In this document: positions 42,168 to 51,245 of the stretch, piece after piece
Position numbering within the stretch: position 1 is the stretch's first letter
Layout: each line of letters begins with the position of its first letter
DNA from: JBCCSZ01 sp039821145
GTDB lineage: Bacteria > Bacteroidota > Bacteroidia > Chitinophagales > Saprospiraceae
DNA: 64,000 bases
Assembly (NCBI GenBank): GCA_039821145.1
Contig: JBCBOS010000003.1
Coordinates: 310,001 to 374,000, forward strand
Direction of reading: 5' to 3'
The notes under the pieces: generated by a model
The model's input: only the letters and a program-made list of their open reading frames with translations
The model's database searches: none
Told to the model about the DNA's origin: nothing
Translations under genes and position numbers: made by a program

Positions 42168-42845
42168 ATGAATGTCGTACAAGTTGTGGAAATGCTGTGG
42201 CCACTTTGGGTCTTCCTGCTGGGCCTGCTGAGCTTATTTTCTTTCCAAGGAAGAATCAGTTCGTCATTTGGACTCGTTTTATTGTTGATTTTGATGTTGT
42301 TCCTGGCCCTTCCATTTGTTCCATCCACTGTTGAGAATTCGCAGTCCACTGAAAGGCAAGAAGGCCCTCGTGACAGCAGTTCGGTGATAAATCCACCTCC
42401 CAATCCTAATAAGGAGACCAAATCATCTCCTTCCACAGATCTTTCTACAGACAGACCAACAACCCCATTGCCCACCTTTCATCTAAAAGGAAGCTACCCA
42501 TCAGGATTTTTGAGAGAAACACTGGCCAAGAGACTGAATCGACGCCATAGCAGTCGTTCCAAGTTGAAAATCCGCATCGACAGCAAACAAGGACAGGAGG
42601 CTTTACAGATGACTGAAAAAGGCCAGTTTTACATTTTACCACAAGGACCACTGGAAATCCTCGTCAATGACAAGCCGTGCTGTTGCAGCGAGGCCATTCA
42701 GCACAAAAGCATCGCCGTTCCCGGCTATTTGGAAAGTCAGTTTGAAAAGGTCAAAGTCCAACGGATTGAGCAGGCATTTCTGGAGCATCTGGAGCAGATC
42801 ATCCCCATTATTCAAGACTGCATCAAAAACAAAAATAAACGATGA
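42168..42845 (+). CDS. Hypothetical membrane protein with two N-terminal helices
   Basis: About 225 residues from Met at 42168 (an ATG at 42078 would add 30 hydrophilic residues). Two adjacent transmembrane helices (LWPLWVFLLGLLSLFSF and FGLVLLLILMLFLALPF) are followed by a Pro/Ser/Thr-rich linker (~60-110) and a soluble basic domain with a beta part (KLKIRID, GQFYILPQGPLEILVND) and a C-terminal helix rich in Lys and Glu. I do not recognise a family. Downstream it ends 20 bp from the convergent histidine kinase gene. Its composition is more AT-rich than neighbours, which may hint at separate ancestry. Confidence 0.6.
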   Translation: MNVVQVVEMLWPLWVFLLGLLSLFSFQGRISSSFGLVLLLILMLFLALPFVPSTVENSQSTERQEGPRDSSSVINPPPNPNKETKSSPSTDLSTDRPTTPLPTFHLKGSYPSGFLRETLAKRLNRRHSSRSKLKIRIDSKQGQEALQMTEKGQFYILPQGPLEILVNDKPCCCSEAIQHKSIAVPGYLESQFEKVKVQRIEQAFLEHLEQIIPIIQDCIKNKNKR

Positions 42846-42864
42846 TTGGCCCATGGCCCTATAC

Positions 42865-43914
42865 TCAGCCAGCCTTGGACAAGGTAAAGCCAAAGGTGGA
42901 GCCGACACCTGGAGCCGAGCGGACGTTGACGGTTTGCTTGTGGGCCTCGATGATGTGTTTGACAATGGAAAGCCCCAGTCCGGACCCTCCCTGTGTCCTG
43001 GACCGACTCTTGTCCACCCGGTAAAAGCGATCAAAGACCCGATTGAGGTGTTCTTCCGAAATGCCAATCCCATTGTCGGCCACTTCCACAAGGATGTTTT
43101 TGTCCATGTCGTAAAAGGCCACCTTGGTGTGCCCATCTTCCCGCCCGTACTTGATGGAATTGGTCAGCAAATTGGTCAATACCTGTCGGATGTTTTCCCG
43201 GTCGGCTTTGACGCGAAAATGATCAGAGGCACCGTTTTTGATCAACAGCTTAACGCCATTTTCTTTGGCCACCAGCTCCAAGTCCTCAAAGATTTCCATG
43301 GCCAATTCAAAAATGTCGAAGTCCTGCATCTCCAGCATCAATTCCCCCGCTTCCAAACGCGAGATGGCCTCCAAGTCCAGGACAATGGTTTGCAAACGCT
43401 CCACATTGCTCGCCGCCTTTTGCAGATAGCGACGGTTGATTTGCTCGTCGTACAAACCACCGTCCAGCAAGGTATGGATGTAGCCTTGGATGGAAAAAAG
43501 TGGTGTTTTCAGCTCGTGGGAAATGTCGCCCATGAAGTTGCGCCTGTAGGCCTCCAATTCCTTGAGGGTGGTGATTTCCTTTTGCTTGTCCTCCACCCAC
43601 TCGGACACCTCCTTTTCTACGTCTCCGATGATGTCGGTATTGACATCGATGTCGCGACTTTTGTCGGCTGCCGAGACTTTGAAGCGGTGAATGCTCTTGT
43701 AGATGAGCTTGATCTTGCGATAGATGTAATTTTTGAGGGAATACAGAATGAGGTAGTAGGACGTGCCAAATGCAAATACCACCAGGATGAGGGGTACCCA
43801 CCAGTCCAAGGGGGCAGAACTCACCAGGTAGGTGAACAGCAAGAGGACCGCCAGCAATCCGGCGATGGCACTGCTGGTGTACAGAGCAATCTGTTGAGGT
43901 GTAGAATTTTTCAT
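42865..43914 (-). CDS. Sensor histidine kinase, PhoR-like
   Basis: A 349-residue kinase. Two transmembrane helices lie at ~8-30 and ~36-55 with almost no periplasmic loop, so it senses within or beside the membrane. A coiled-coil linker leads to the H-box (DISHELKTPL, His133) and the ATP domain: N-box LLTNSIKYG, G1 VADNGIGI, F-box FDRFYRVD and G2 GGSGLGLSI. It should phosphorylate the response regulator encoded 84 bp upstream on the same strand, a PhoB/PhoR-like pair possibly linked to phosphate or envelope signals. Confidence 0.92.
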   Translation of the reverse strand: MKNSTPQQIALYTSSAIAGLLAVLLLFTYLVSSAPLDWWVPLILVVFAFGTSYYLILYSLKNYIYRKIKLIYKSIHRFKVSAADKSRDIDVNTDIIGDVEKEVSEWVEDKQKEITTLKELEAYRRNFMGDISHELKTPLFSIQGYIHTLLDGGLYDEQINRRYLQKAASNVERLQTIVLDLEAISRLEAGELMLEMQDFDIFELAMEIFEDLELVAKENGVKLLIKNGASDHFRVKADRENIRQVLTNLLTNSIKYGREDGHTKVAFYDMDKNILVEVADNGIGISEEHLNRVFDRFYRVDKSRSRTQGGSGLGLSIVKHIIEAHKQTVNVRSAPGVGSTFGFTLSKAG

Positions 43915-43998
43915 ACCAGAGGATCAGTTGTTGCTCCCCACACTAGGATGCAGTGACTTTTGTTGCCACTGCTTGGGGGAATGGTTCTGGAAAAGTTC

Positions 43999-44688
43999 TT
44001 AAAATTCAAACTTGTAGCCGATCCCTTTGACCGTTTTGATGAAAGTATCTCCCATTTTTTCTCTCAATTTCCTGATGTGTACATCGATGGTCCGATTGCC
44101 AACGATGACATCTGCTCCCCAGACCCGGCGGAATATTTCGTCTCGATTGAAGACTTTACCGGGCTTGGAGGCCAGCAAAAAAAGCAATTCAAACTCCTTG
44201 CGGGCCAGGTTGATTTTTTTGCCCTGCAATTCTACCAAAAATTTCTCGTGATCTATCAATAAATCTCCAAATTGAAGCACTTGTTTGGCATTGCTTTGCG
44301 CCACGCGGGCGGGCCTACGCAGCAGTGCCTTGATGCGGCTCACCAGGACGCGCGGGCGCACAGGTTTGGTGATGAAATCGTCTCCACCAGCATCCAGAGC
44401 GGCAATCAGGGTGAAATCCTCATTGCGGGCCGTCAAAAAGGCAATCAGGGTGGTGTCGAATTGCTCGTGTTCCCGCAACATTCTACACACTTCTACCCCA
44501 TCCAGCTCCGGCATCATGATGTCCAGCAAGATGAGATCGGGTTTGTCCTTTTTGGCCTTTTCGATGGCCAGTTTGCCACTCTTGGCAGTCAGCACATCGT
44601 AGCCTTCGTTCCGCAAGTTGTAACTCAGGAATTCCAGAATATCATCTTCATCGTCGACGATTAATATTTTTGCAGTTGAGTTGGACAT
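43999..44688 (-). CDS. OmpR/PhoB-family response regulator
   Basis: A 229-residue regulator. The receiver domain has the acidic pocket (IVDDEDD), phospho-acceptor Asp56 in LILLDIMMPE, Thr in FLTARNED and Lys in ITKPVRP. The C-terminal winged helix (KEFELLFLLASKPGKVFNRDEIFRRVWG ... VGNRTIDVHIRKLREKMG ... IKTVKGIGYKFEF) is complete. First gene of a two-gene operon with the histidine kinase. Only 84 bp separates them. Confidence 0.95.
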   Translation of the reverse strand: MSNSTAKILIVDDEDDILEFLSYNLRNEGYDVLTAKSGKLAIEKAKKDKPDLILLDIMMPELDGVEVCRMLREHEQFDTTLIAFLTARNEDFTLIAALDAGGDDFITKPVRPRVLVSRIKALLRRPARVAQSNAKQVLQFGDLLIDHEKFLVELQGKKINLARKEFELLFLLASKPGKVFNRDEIFRRVWGADVIVGNRTIDVHIRKLREKMGDTFIKTVKGIGYKFEF

Positions 44689-44820
44689 GCGGTTTTTGAT
44701 TTTTTATTTCGGCAATTTACTTACGCTCATATGAGGATAAAAAAACCAATAATAGCGTGCATATATTAGCCAAACATCTTACATTTGTAGTAAGCCTTTT
44801 AATTATTCTCTCATAAGTCT

Positions 44821-44849
44821 AAGTAGAGTCTTCTTCGGAAACTCTACTT
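44821..44849 (-). terminator. Stem-loop at the 3' end of the DUF4296 gene
   Basis: AAGTAGAGT (44821-44829) pairs with ACTCTACTT (44841-44849), overlapping the TAA stop codon at 44848-44850. The oligo-T lies on the plus-strand side of the stem, so on the minus strand it acts mainly as a 3' stem-loop; true termination is uncertain. Confidence 0.5.
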
Positions 44850-45177
44850 ATTTTTTTTCCTCGAAACTCAAGGAATTCAATTCGTCCAGCACTTTGGTGT
44901 ATACCTCTCGGGACAGCACAGGGTCTGTTCGCATCAAATTGATGTTGTCATGGATGAGGGTCGAGTCCACCCCGTGCATGTCGTATACCTGCTGGTAGAA
45001 CACCTGTAGGACACTGTCTTTCAGTTTGGTATCTGGAATGTCATTGGCTGCAGCCTCTGCGATGTGGATGTCTCTCAGCACGACAGCAAATTTGTCCTTG
45101 TCAATGCTCAACTCCACTTTTTCCTTGCAGCCCAAAAGGCAAATGAGTCCCATGGTCCAGTAAAAGATGCGTTTCAT
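44848..45177 (-). CDS. DUF4296 lipoprotein
   Basis: A 109-residue lipoprotein (MKRIFYWTMGLICLLGC, lipobox LLGC). The mature part matches DUF4296: FAVVLRDIHIAEAAAND, then VLQVFYQQVYDMHGVDSTLIHDNINLMRTDP and VYTKVLDELNSL. The family is restricted to Bacteroidota, with no known function. The ATG at 45177 overlaps the SixA stop by one base (TGATG), so translation is coupled; a TTG at 45180 is less likely. Confidence 0.8.
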   Translation of the reverse strand: MKRIFYWTMGLICLLGCKEKVELSIDKDKFAVVLRDIHIAEAAANDIPDTKLKDSVLQVFYQQVYDMHGVDSTLIHDNINLMRTDPVLSREVYTKVLDELNSLSFEEKK

Positions 45178-45674
45178 CAATCAAAGTATTGTTTCGGATA
45201 ATAAAACGCATGAAGCCGCCCCGTATTTTCAGTCAGCTCCGCCCAATTGTCCACCTCTGCCACTACCTGAGAAATGCCACAGGTAGGGACATTGGGGATG
45301 TAGGAAGAAGAAAATAGGTTGGCCAAACTGGTGAAACAGGGATTGTGCCCAAAGATCAGCACACTGTTCCACTCCTGATCCAGGCCTCGGACCAAGCCCA
45401 AGACATCCTCCGTCCAGGCTTCGTAAATCTCGCGGCGCACCAAAATGTCTTGCTTGGCGATCTCGAAGGCATCGGCAAAATAAGTAGCCGTGGTGTATGC
45501 CCTGTTGGCGGGGCTGGAAATGATCTTGTCAACGGTCACTCCCTTGCCCTTGAGCAGTTGGGACATAAAGGGGGCATCCCTCAGTCCACGCTTGTTGAGA
45601 GGCCGATCAATGTCAGACAGCGAGGCATCTGCCCAGCTCGATTTGGCGTGTCTTATAAAGAAAACTGTTTTCAT
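45177..45674 (-). CDS. Histidine phosphatase (SixA/phosphoglycerate-mutase-like)
   Basis: A 165-residue protein. It opens MKTVFFIRHAKSSWAD, the RHxxS catalytic motif with phospho-acceptor His9, followed by DRPLNKRGLRDAPFM, IISSPANRAYTTA and SVLIFGHNPCFTSL with the second catalytic His. SixA removes phosphate from phosphohistidine proteins in E. coli; here the target is unknown. The nearby two-component pair is an obvious but unproven candidate. Start 45674 is chosen because the family begins directly with the RH motif strand. Confidence 0.88.
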   Translation of the reverse strand: MKTVFFIRHAKSSWADASLSDIDRPLNKRGLRDAPFMSQLLKGKGVTVDKIISSPANRAYTTATYFADAFEIAKQDILVRREIYEAWTEDVLGLVRGLDQEWNSVLIFGHNPCFTSLANLFSSSYIPNVPTCGISQVVAEVDNWAELTENTGRLHAFYYPKQYFD

Positions 45675-45836
45675 CTCAATGTTGTCTCCATTCTCCGGCA
45701 AGTTACGAATTTCTTTATTAGATTTGTTGGTTTAAGGAATTCCAAGGCAATGGTCTCGTGCTTCAACAGGTAAATACAGAACAAATACAAGGCAAGATGG
45801 GCCCATCCATCACCGAATGAGCTAATACGCAGTCCG

Positions 45837-47528
45837 ATGAATTTTGCACTCAAAGAACTGGAATTGCACATAGACGATGTGTGGATCGAACAGGCAGAAG
45901 CCCTGATCGAGGCACATCCTGGCCAGCGACTGCAGGAGATTGAGCGCCACTTGTGGGTCGGTGTCATGGGAGATCACGAAATCGAAATACAAATCACTCC
46001 TTCCAAGGTAAAAGCCTACACCTGTGATTGCAGCGATTACAAGAGCTTTGGCATCTGTGCCCATGTCACGGCAGGTTTGTTGTTTTTGCGCAAAGAGATG
46101 GAGCGCCGAAAGGAAGAAAAGCAAGAAAAAGCGGCTGCCCAACCGCTCAAAGCTGCCAAGCTGACCATCCCCTTGATACTCCGCAACGCCAGCGAGACAG
46201 AACTGCGCAATTTCGTCCGCCAATACGCCCGCATCAACAAAGATTTTGCCCTCGCCCTCAAGGCCCGCTTTGCTTCTCAGGTGAGTACCATCGACAGCCA
46301 CAGCAAATACGAGCAGATCATGGATGCCCTCGTCAAACCGGGCACCGCCAAGAAGCGAAAAATGCCAGCCAAGACCCGCCAGCAGCTCTATCGTTTGCTC
46401 GAAGAACTGGACAGCCAGGCCACCGCCAACCTAGAGACCAACAACCCACAAGAGGCATTTGCCATATCCAGGGCCGCTCTGGACAAGGCCGGGGCCATTC
46501 TGCGCTGGCCTTCCGATGGAGAAGATGCATTCAGTGAGCAGTTTGAAGCTTTTTTGAAACTTCTCTTGCAAATCCTACGCGCCCAGGCCGCTCCCGCCCT
46601 CAAAGAAAAAATCTTTGCCTACCTGATCGACTTGTGCTTCACGCCCACCTTTTTGGAAAAAGAATTGTCGAGCGAATTGATCGGCTATGGCTGCAGCGAC
46701 CATTCTTCCATGGCAGAACGGCAGCAGATCCTGGATCAGTTGGACATCGCCCTGACTGGCATGCAACTCAGCAAACGCATCCAACTTCACCTGCTGGTCA
46801 ACAAAATGCAATTGCTCGAATTGTTGGGTCGCTCCGAAGAACAGGAAGCCTTGATCGAAGAATACATCACCGAGCCCAATGTCCTCTTGCACGCCATCGA
46901 CAAGGCCCTCCGGCAGGAACAATACAGCCAGGTACAAGCCTTGGTGGCCAGAGGATTAGCCGATTACAACAACTTTGAGATCCAACGGGCCTTGCACGAG
47001 GCTTTGCTGGTGGTAGCGAGTCGGGAAAAGGACAAGAAAGAAATTGCCCGAATTGCCGAATGGCTGTTTTTGCACAGCTACCAATTGGAGTATTTCCGCC
47101 AGTACAAGGAGACCTTTCGCAAGACCAGCTGGCCCAAGGCGTGGAAAAAGCTTCTCCAACAAGTGGAAGCCCAGCCGTTCAGCATGGAAAAACGGGATGG
47201 CTTGTCAGATTTGTACAAGGAGGAAGAACAACCCCAGGCCTTGTACGACTACATCAGCCGCATCCGCTCTCTCGATCTATTGATTCGCCACGGCCGCTAT
47301 CTGCTCAATTGGGATCGCGAGAAAGTGGAAGACTTGCATCTAGAGCTTCTCCAACACTACATCAACAGCCACATTGGCCGACTCAGCTCGCAAAGGGCCA
47401 GAAGACTCATCCAACACCTACACGAAATTGCAGCTCCAAAACTGGCGGCTCGTTTGGTATCCTACTTGAGAAAAGAGCATGGAGAAAGAGATTCCTTGAT
47501 GGATGAATTGGCAGTCTTTGTGGGATGA
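45837..47528 (+). CDS. SWIM zinc-finger protein
   Basis: A 563-residue protein. Residues 62-77 hold the SWIM motif with Cys63, Cys65, Cys74 and His76 (CxCx8CxH), preceded by strands like VKAYTCDC. The rest is a long helical solenoid (residues ~100-560) rich in Leu, Glu and Arg. SWIM domains bind zinc and often DNA or protein; bacterial ones are frequently paired with SNF2 helicases, but none is here. Cellular role unknown. It ends 4 bp from the convergent lysC gene. Confidence 0.8.
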   Translation: MNFALKELELHIDDVWIEQAEALIEAHPGQRLQEIERHLWVGVMGDHEIEIQITPSKVKAYTCDCSDYKSFGICAHVTAGLLFLRKEMERRKEEKQEKAAAQPLKAAKLTIPLILRNASETELRNFVRQYARINKDFALALKARFASQVSTIDSHSKYEQIMDALVKPGTAKKRKMPAKTRQQLYRLLEELDSQATANLETNNPQEAFAISRAALDKAGAILRWPSDGEDAFSEQFEAFLKLLLQILRAQAAPALKEKIFAYLIDLCFTPTFLEKELSSELIGYGCSDHSSMAERQQILDQLDIALTGMQLSKRIQLHLLVNKMQLLELLGRSEEQEALIEEYITEPNVLLHAIDKALRQEQYSQVQALVARGLADYNNFEIQRALHEALLVVASREKDKKEIARIAEWLFLHSYQLEYFRQYKETFRKTSWPKAWKKLLQQVEAQPFSMEKRDGLSDLYKEEEQPQALYDYISRIRSLDLLIRHGRYLLNWDREKVEDLHLELLQHYINSHIGRLSSQRARRLIQHLHEIAAPKLAARLVSYLRKEHGERDSLMDELAVFVG

Positions 47529-47532
47529 TCCG

Positions 47533-48843
47533 CTACAGTTGTACTTCCTTTTTCCAACGCATGGCAGGAACATCCTTGACCACCATTTGCTGGGTTTTGC
47601 GAATGCGCTCCTCAAACAACACCACCTTGTTTTTGACCAAATCATCGACCACATCCTGACGAGAATGCCGGACTGTGATGAGTTTGAGGCCTCTCTCAAT
47701 GTCCACCTTAAAGTCTGTTTCAATGCTCTTGGCAAAGGCATCGACCCGGCCATCGACATCATTGACGCAGACCGCAAAGCTGATGGCGGTATTTTGCATG
47801 ATGTTGACTTGCAATCTGTGTGCAGCTATTTCTTTGAACAAAAAGCTCAGGTGATGCTCTGCCACGAATGAGAAGTCCTTCGTAGAGATGTGGAGCAAGG
47901 CCTGATTGCCCTCTACGGCCACCATCGGCGGGTAGTTTTCCTCCGCCAATTCAGAAACGCGCGTTCCCGAACCACTTGGGTCAACAAAAGATTTAATCAG
48001 AAGCGGTATGTTCTTGTTTTGCAATGGTTTGATGGTCTTTGGATGAATGACTTTTGCCCCATAATACGTCATCTCAATGGCCTCTCGATAGGAAAGGCGA
48101 TCCAATTTGCTGACATTGTCAAACAGGCGTGGGTCGGCAGTCAACACCCCCGGAACATCCTTCCAAATGGTCATGATCTCCGCATCCAGGCAATAGGCCA
48201 AGATGGCAGCGGTGTAATCAGAGCCTTCCCGTCCCAAGGTCGTGGTGAAATTTTCGGAAGAACAACCGATGAAGCCCTGTGTCAGTACAAACTGCTCTGG
48301 CCCCAGGAGGGGGCGAAGATGTTGTTGGGCCCGCTCGATGGTTTCGGGCCATTGAACCCATGCCTCACGATACAAATTGTCTGTCCGGATCACATCCCTG
48401 GCATCCAGCCAATGCGTGGGTAGTCCCTGGCTGGACAAAAAGGCGGCAATGATTTTGGTAGATAAGACCTCTCCCACCGAAACAACCTGATCGTAGATGT
48501 AGTCAAACTCATCGACAGGAGGTTCTTCCAGCACCCAGTCTATCTCTACGAAGGCATCGTTGATGTCGGCAAAAATCGGGTGTGATGTCTCTTCAAACAA
48601 GTCTTGAAGGACTTGAAAATGGTGTTGCTTTACTTCATCCAGCAGCGAATTGGCTTGTCCATCCTCTGCCACATAAGCCTCGACGACTTTCTCCAATGCA
48701 TTGGTGGTCTTTCCCATGGCCGATATGACAATGGCCAGCGATTGACCTTTGTAGTCTTGCAGGATGGGGATGAGATTCCGAATGCTTTCGGCATCCTTGA
48801 CCGATGCACCACCAAATTTGAAAACGCTGATCTGATTCTCCAT
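47533..48843 (-). CDS. lysC: Aspartate kinase
   Basis: A 436-residue enzyme for the first step of Lys/Thr/Met synthesis (aspartate to aspartyl phosphate). KFGGASVKDAESIRN is the N-terminal kinase motif, FTTTLGREGSDYTAAILA the aspartate site, and VIHPKTIKPLQNKNIPLLIKSF the end of the kinase domain. Two C-terminal ACT-type parts follow (ALLHISTKDFSFV, INIMQNTAISFAVCVND-like). No homoserine dehydrogenase is fused. ATG at 48843 is preferred. Confidence 0.95.
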   Translation of the reverse strand: MENQISVFKFGGASVKDAESIRNLIPILQDYKGQSLAIVISAMGKTTNALEKVVEAYVAEDGQANSLLDEVKQHHFQVLQDLFEETSHPIFADINDAFVEIDWVLEEPPVDEFDYIYDQVVSVGEVLSTKIIAAFLSSQGLPTHWLDARDVIRTDNLYREAWVQWPETIERAQQHLRPLLGPEQFVLTQGFIGCSSENFTTTLGREGSDYTAAILAYCLDAEIMTIWKDVPGVLTADPRLFDNVSKLDRLSYREAIEMTYYGAKVIHPKTIKPLQNKNIPLLIKSFVDPSGSGTRVSELAEENYPPMVAVEGNQALLHISTKDFSFVAEHHLSFLFKEIAAHRLQVNIMQNTAISFAVCVNDVDGRVDAFAKSIETDFKVDIERGLKLITVRHSRQDVVDDLVKNKVVLFEERIRKTQQMVVKDVPAMRWKKEVQL

Positions 48844-48867
48844 AGACGTGTTGTGTGAAGCGGGTGG

Positions 48868-48875
48868 CAAATATA
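48868..48875 (-). promoter_or_regulatory. Candidate lysC -7 element
   Basis: On the minus strand TATATTTG fits TAnnTTTG and lies 24 bp before the lysC ATG. No matching TTG lies about 20 bp further upstream. Confidence 0.4.
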
Positions 48876-48956
48876 GGGTAGATTTTCTTAGCGTACTTTA
48901 TGATTTTTCGGAAAATCCCCTAATTTGTGCATTATAAGAATCCGTTACCCTTAACC

Positions 48957-49232
48957 ATGTCAAACGATCTATCTACAGCTCTCCTGGTCCTGGCAGTCGG
49001 TATGATTACCGTTTTTGCCATCTTGTCCCTGGTTGTCATCGGAGGCAATACCCTCATCCGCATCGTCAATCACTTTTCAGCTGCAGAAGTCCCCGCCACT
49101 CCCGCTGCCAGAAGGGCAGTCCCCAAACAGGAAGCTCCCAAGATTCGCCCGGCGACCATCGCCGCATTGGCAGCAGTGGTAGAAACCGTCACTCACGGCA
49201 AGGGTACCATTCAGAAAATTGAAAAGTTCTAA
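48957..49232 (+). CDS. OadG-like small subunit of a sodium pump decarboxylase
   Basis: A 91-residue protein with one N-terminal transmembrane helix (ALLVLAVGMITVFAILSLVVIGG), a Pro/Ala/Arg-rich linker and a short basic tail (GKGTIQKIEKF). That is the layout of OadG/gamma subunits, which hold the alpha subunit to the membrane complex. The next gene is OadA-like and lies 23 bp downstream, followed by the OadB-like gene, so the assignment rests partly on context. Confidence 0.75.
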   Translation: MSNDLSTALLVLAVGMITVFAILSLVVIGGNTLIRIVNHFSAAEVPATPAARRAVPKQEAPKIRPATIAALAAVVETVTHGKGTIQKIEKF

Positions 49233-49255
49233 CCAAATCAAAACGACGAGAGCCT

Positions 49256-51166
49256 ATGGCCCGATCTGTTAAATTGTGCCTCGTATATCGAGATATGTGG
49301 CAATCATCTGGCAAGTATGTGCCCAGAGTCGACCAATTGGTCAAAGTAGCACCTGCCATCGTGGACATGGGCTGTTTTGCCCGCGTAGAAACCAATGGCG
49401 GAGGATTTGAACAAATCAATCTCCTATTCGGCGAAAACCCCAATGTTGCGGTCCGCCAATGGACCCAAGCTTTCAACGATGCGGGCATCCAAACCCAGAT
49501 GCTCGAACGCGGCCTGAATGGCTTGCGAATGAAACCCGTTCCAGCAGATGTGAGACGGCTGATGTTCAAGGTAAAAAAGCAACAAGGCACCGATATTTCC
49601 CGTTCCTTTGACGGCCTCAACAACCCACAAAACCTAGAAAATTCCTTCCAGTTTGCCAAGGCAGCTGGCATGATTGCCCAGGGAGCACTGAGTTTGACCT
49701 ATTCCCCTGTCCATACAGTAGACTATTATGTAGACCTCGCCGATCGCTACATCGACATTGGCGCCCAAGAAATCTGCATCAAGGACATGGCAGGCATCGG
49801 TCGTCCTGTCTCCATTGGCAAAATCGTAAAGGGAATCAGGGAACGCCATCCAGACATATTGATTCAATACCACGGCCATTCCACCCCCGGATTTTCGGTG
49901 GCCTCCAGCCTAGAAGCAGCCCGCAATGGGGCCGACATCATCGATGTGGGAATGGAGCCACTTTCTTGGGGAACAGGCCATGCAGATTTGTTGACCATCC
50001 ACGCGATGCTGGAAGATGCTGGCTTCCAACTCCCTCCCATCAATATGAAAGCCTACATGGAAGTGAGGCGACTGACCCAAGAATTTGTCGATGACTTTTT
50101 GGGCTACTACATCAATCCCCGCAATCGATCCATGAACTCTCTGTTGATCGGTCCGGGCCTACCCGGCGGGATGATGGGCAGTTTGATGGCAGATTTGGAA
50201 AACAACTTGAAGAGCCTGAACAAATGGCTTGGCAAGCGCAGCAAAAAACCAATGGTGCAAGACGAGCTGTTGATTCGCTTGTTTGAGGAGGTCAAATACT
50301 CCTGGCCACAATTGGGCTATCCCCCCCTCGTCACGCCATTCAGCCAGTATGTCAAAAACGTTTCCTTGATGAATGTCATCCAAATGATCAAGGGCAAAGA
50401 ACGTTGGTCGATGATCGACGAGAATACCTGGGGCATGATCCTGGGCCGCTCCGGACAACTGCCAGGCCCTTTGGGCGACGACATCAAAGGCCTCGCCATT
50501 CAACAAAAACGCGAATACTACACGGGCAAACCACAGGACCTCTATCCAGACGAACTGGAACTGTTTGCTGCCAAGATGGACGAAAAAGGCTGGGATTATG
50601 GAGAAGACGACGAAGAATTGATGGAATACGCCATGCACCCGACCCAGTATGAAGACTTCCGTTCGGGCAAGGCAAAGACGCGATTTTTGGCTGATTTGGA
50701 GGAAAGACGCAAGGCCAAAGCAAGTGCTTCTGCCTCCGCTCCTGTTGCTGCAACGCCTCCTTCCACTGCCGCCGCTCCACTGCCCAAGGAAATGACCGTC
50801 AATGTCAATGGAGAAGCCTTCAAAATCCAAATTGCTTACGACCAAATGGCCACTGCCACCAGCGATGCGCCCCAGACCAGCAACCAACCATCGACCACTG
50901 CGCCCAAGCCACCAAGCTCCAATGGCAACGGCAACTACAAGACCATCTTGGCCCCTTTGGAAGGGAAGTTTTACCTCACCAGAGAAAACTCTGAAATCCC
51001 CATCAAGGTGGGTGACAACATATCCATCGGCGATACAGTCGCGTACATCGAATCCATGAAAGTGATCAATGCCATTACTGCCGACCAAGCAGGGACAGTG
51101 GTGGAGATCATGGCCACCCATGGAGAAGACATCGAAGAAGACGACGTCATCATCCGTTTGCAATGA
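49256..51166 (+). CDS. OadA-like carboxyltransferase alpha subunit with biotin-carrier domain
   Basis: A 636-residue enzyme. Residues ~1-290 are a DRE-TIM barrel: Lys in ICIKDMAG and the HxH metal ligands in YHGHSTPG are present. The opening motif reads C8-LVYRDMWQS where canonical members have D-TTLRDAHQS, so the first Asp is Cys. A helical carboxyltransferase tail reaches ~460. A Pro/Ala/Ser linker (~480-560) precedes a biotinyl domain with the attachment Lys in IESMKVINA. It probably decarboxylates oxaloacetate or a similar acid and passes CO2 via biotin to the membrane subunit. Substrate is uncertain. Confidence 0.85.
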   Translation: MARSVKLCLVYRDMWQSSGKYVPRVDQLVKVAPAIVDMGCFARVETNGGGFEQINLLFGENPNVAVRQWTQAFNDAGIQTQMLERGLNGLRMKPVPADVRRLMFKVKKQQGTDISRSFDGLNNPQNLENSFQFAKAAGMIAQGALSLTYSPVHTVDYYVDLADRYIDIGAQEICIKDMAGIGRPVSIGKIVKGIRERHPDILIQYHGHSTPGFSVASSLEAARNGADIIDVGMEPLSWGTGHADLLTIHAMLEDAGFQLPPINMKAYMEVRRLTQEFVDDFLGYYINPRNRSMNSLLIGPGLPGGMMGSLMADLENNLKSLNKWLGKRSKKPMVQDELLIRLFEEVKYSWPQLGYPPLVTPFSQYVKNVSLMNVIQMIKGKERWSMIDENTWGMILGRSGQLPGPLGDDIKGLAIQQKREYYTGKPQDLYPDELELFAAKMDEKGWDYGEDDEELMEYAMHPTQYEDFRSGKAKTRFLADLEERRKAKASASASAPVAATPPSTAAAPLPKEMTVNVNGEAFKIQIAYDQMATATSDAPQTSNQPSTTAPKPPSSNGNGNYKTILAPLEGKFYLTRENSEIPIKVGDNISIGDTVAYIESMKVINAITADQAGTVVEIMATHGEDIEEDDVIIRLQ

Positions 51167-51245
51167 CTCATGGGTCACATCAACGAAACCCATTTGCTGA
51201 ACCAAAACACTCGCCCTCTTGGATATACTGGAGAAAATATATGAA

